Source of the DNA: Marinobacterium sp. xm-d-530
GTDB taxonomy: Bacteria > Pseudomonadota > Gammaproteobacteria > Pseudomonadales > Balneatricaceae
Direction: 5' to 3'
Assembly: GCA_949499045.1 (NCBI GenBank)
Contig: CATEEE010000078.1
Span: 1-7,893 of the forward strand
Length of the DNA: 7,893 nt
Both the position numbers and the translations under genes were made by a program. The notes beneath the pieces are model-generated. The model saw only the letters and a program-made list of their open reading frames with translations, did no database searches and was not told the origin of the DNA. Positions 6,472-7,893 of the stretch are shown here, in pieces (position 1 is the stretch's first letter; the number at the start of each line of letters is the position of its first letter).

Positions 6472-7893
6472 CTACTCCTCAATCAATTTAATACCGACCC
6501 TTCGTGCCTGATCGATCAGTTCAGGAAAGGCGGTATGGATCGCTCGACATCCATTAATTCGGATGGAACGGTCAAAACGTAAACTTAGCATCAGCAGAGC
6601 TAGCGCCAGCGCTGGATGTTCTGCAGCTTCCAACTCACAGGGTCGCCAGTGTGAAACCGGCGAAATTGTGACATCTGACTGTGACATAGAGATGTCGGCG
6701 CCAGCTTTAATCAACTCGTCCACTGCTGTCTTAAACAGCGTTTTCTGTCGCTCTGGTATTCGATCGATGCCTAATATAGTCGATTCACTTTGAGCAGATA
6801 CCATCGCCAACAACAGCAGAGGGAGATCATCACCCACCGAAGCCAACTCAGATGAGAGACACTCGATACCCGATAATGATGAGGCTTTCACCTCCAGATC
6901 AGCCACCGGCTCTCCGCCTGCATGACGATTATTATTCAGCTCAATATGCGCGCCCATGCGTTCAAGCAGACGCAATGAGTGCAATCGAGTGGGGTTCGCA
7001 CTGACATTTTCAATCACCAAACTCGACTCTTTTTGTAACAGAGCACCTACCGCGAAAGCGAAGGCGAAGCTTAGATCAGCTGGCACTTGCACTGCACAAG
7101 CTTTAAGCGAAACACCCGACTCAATAAACAGTCGACGCCCCTCTCTAACCAACTGAACCCCGAAGGCATCTAGGAGGCGTTCAGTGTGATCACGCGTTGT
7201 ATTCGGCTCATAGACCTCTAACTCAACACCTGCACTAATGGCCGCCAACAATAGTGCACCTTTAATCTGGGCACTGGCATGACTTGGCGCATAAGTGATC
7301 GATTTAAAGTGCTGACCACCTTTGATACTAATCGGCAACGAACCCATAGTACTGTCAATCGAAGCACCCATCTGGGTCAGCGGATCGATTATCTCTTGCA
7401 AAGAGATCTTAGAAAGTGACTCACTGCCCGTTAACCTCACATCAAAATCTTGAGCAGAGAGTAGACCTAACAACATTCTTAACGAGGTCATCGAGCTACC
7501 AAAATAGAGTGGCGCGGACGGAGCTTGCAATCCATTTAGACCAACACCAAACACTCTTACTCGACCTTGGTGGGGGCCCTCTATAACGACTCCCATATCA
7601 CGGAAAATCTGAATGGTTGCCAGAGTATCTTCACTCTCAATCAACCCATCAATCTCGGACACACCCTCTGCAATGGCCGCCAACATAATGGCCCGTTGAG
7701 AGATTGAACGATCACCGGGCACACGCAATTCACCACTCAAAGTAGCCGTTGGAGATGAGACCAATGTATCGATGGCATCCCCTCTTAGCTCTGCATAGCC
7801 AGCACGCTCTAAAACCAAAGAGAAGTGCTCACGAGACGCTTTAGCGCGAGTAAAAATACCGAGCAGACTTTGACTATCACCTTGATCGACTGC
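6472..7893 (-). CDS. aroA: TyrA-AroA fusion, 3' part: prephenate dehydrogenase tail plus EPSP synthase-like domain with altered active site (partial)
   Basis: The reading frame stays open to the window edge. The residues before the TTG at 7818 include LLGIFTRAKASREHFS, which resembles the C-terminal helix of prephenate dehydrogenase (TyrA). The gene is thus taken as the 3' part of a tyrA-aroA fusion, known in Pseudomonas and relatives; the 5' part is outside. Numbering from that TTG, the EPSP synthase-like domain spans about 25-448 and aligns end to end with class II enzymes: PGDRSISQRA (34-43), ASAQIKGALLLAA (181-193), TRDHTERLL (208-216), NPTR (275-278), GGEPVADL (301-308). EPSP synthase joins shikimate 3-phosphate and phosphoenolpyruvate in the shikimate pathway. 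Retained: S38, R42, S182, Q184, R209, D330, E356. Replaced: catalytic Lys by R37, GN(S/A)GT by GSSMT (107-111), and the arginines by I138, K359 and P402. Catalysis is doubtful. The fold assignment is firm, the activity is not. Confidence 0.88.
   Translation of the reverse strand, partial: AVDQGDSQSLLGIFTRAKASREHFSLVLERAGYAELRGDAIDTLVSSPTATLSGELRVPGDRSISQRAIMLAAIAEGVSEIDGLIESEDTLATIQIFRDMGVVIEGPHQGRVRVFGVGLNGLQAPSAPLYFGSSMTSLRMLLGLLSAQDFDVRLTGSESLSKISLQEIIDPLTQMGASIDSTMGSLPISIKGGQHFKSITYAPSHASAQIKGALLLAAISAGVELEVYEPNTTRDHTERLLDAFGVQLVREGRRLFIESGVSLKACAVQVPADLSFAFAFAVGALLQKESSLVIENVSANPTRLHSLRLLERMGAHIELNNNRHAGGEPVADLEVKASSLSGIECLSSELASVGDDLPLLLLAMVSAQSESTILGIDRIPERQKTLFKTAVDELIKAGADISMSQSDVTISPVSHWRPCELEAAEHPALALALLMLSLRFDRSIRINGCRAIHTAFPELIDQARRVGIKLIEE

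Noticed and set aside
7816..7818. TTG at 7818 as the true start of a separate aroA
   Set aside because: No proper ribosome site precedes it and the frame upstream is open with TyrA-like sequence, so a fusion explains it better.
1..7893. Search for CRISPR arrays, insertion sequences, tRNA or rRNA genes
   Set aside because: No evenly spaced direct repeats, transposase-like frames, terminal inverted repeats or cloverleaf sequences were found; the window is packed with core genes.

Overview
The window looks like chromosomal core DNA of a gammaproteobacterium, most likely an Oceanospirillales- or Pseudomonadales-type marine lineage. This is inferred from protein similarity recognised by eye (S1, IHF-beta, LapA/LapB and PyrF all read as gammaproteobacterial), from the TyrA-AroA fusion at the right edge, and from the gene order. 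No mobile element, CRISPR array, tRNA or rRNA is visible.

Layout: an AEC-family membrane transporter lies alone on the + strand (149-1048). It converges on a block of eight minus-strand genes that fills the rest of the window. Read in the direction of transcription (right to left) these are: the 3' part of a tyrA-aroA fusion, cmk, rpsA, ihfB, lapA, lapB, pyrF and a small secreted ComEA-like helix-hairpin-helix protein. From aroA to pyrF the genes are nearly contiguous: 3, 25, 53 and 2 nt gaps, a 4-nt overlap, then an 8-nt overlap or 1-nt gap. The largest gap, between rpsA and ihfB, holds a perfect 11-bp hairpin. The last gene is separated by about 100 bp and probably has its own promoter. A stem-loop sits between the converging transporter and ComEA-like genes.

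Together the genes cover aromatic amino acid synthesis (TyrA-AroA), pyrimidine nucleotide supply (Cmk, PyrF), translation (S1), nucleoid architecture (IHF-beta) and control of lipopolysaccharide synthesis (LapA/LapB). This is a growth-linked housekeeping cluster.

The most striking observation is in the AroA (EPSP synthase) half of the fusion. The fold, length and reading frame are intact and most shikimate-3-phosphate contacts are kept. The residues that bind phosphoenolpyruvate are almost all replaced: the catalytic lysine is Arg, the glycine of the GN(S/A)GT loop is Met, and the three conserved arginines are Ile, Lys and Pro. This domain is therefore a candidate pseudo-enzyme or a repurposed domain tethered to prephenate dehydrogenase. 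If so, a second true aroA should exist elsewhere in the genome.
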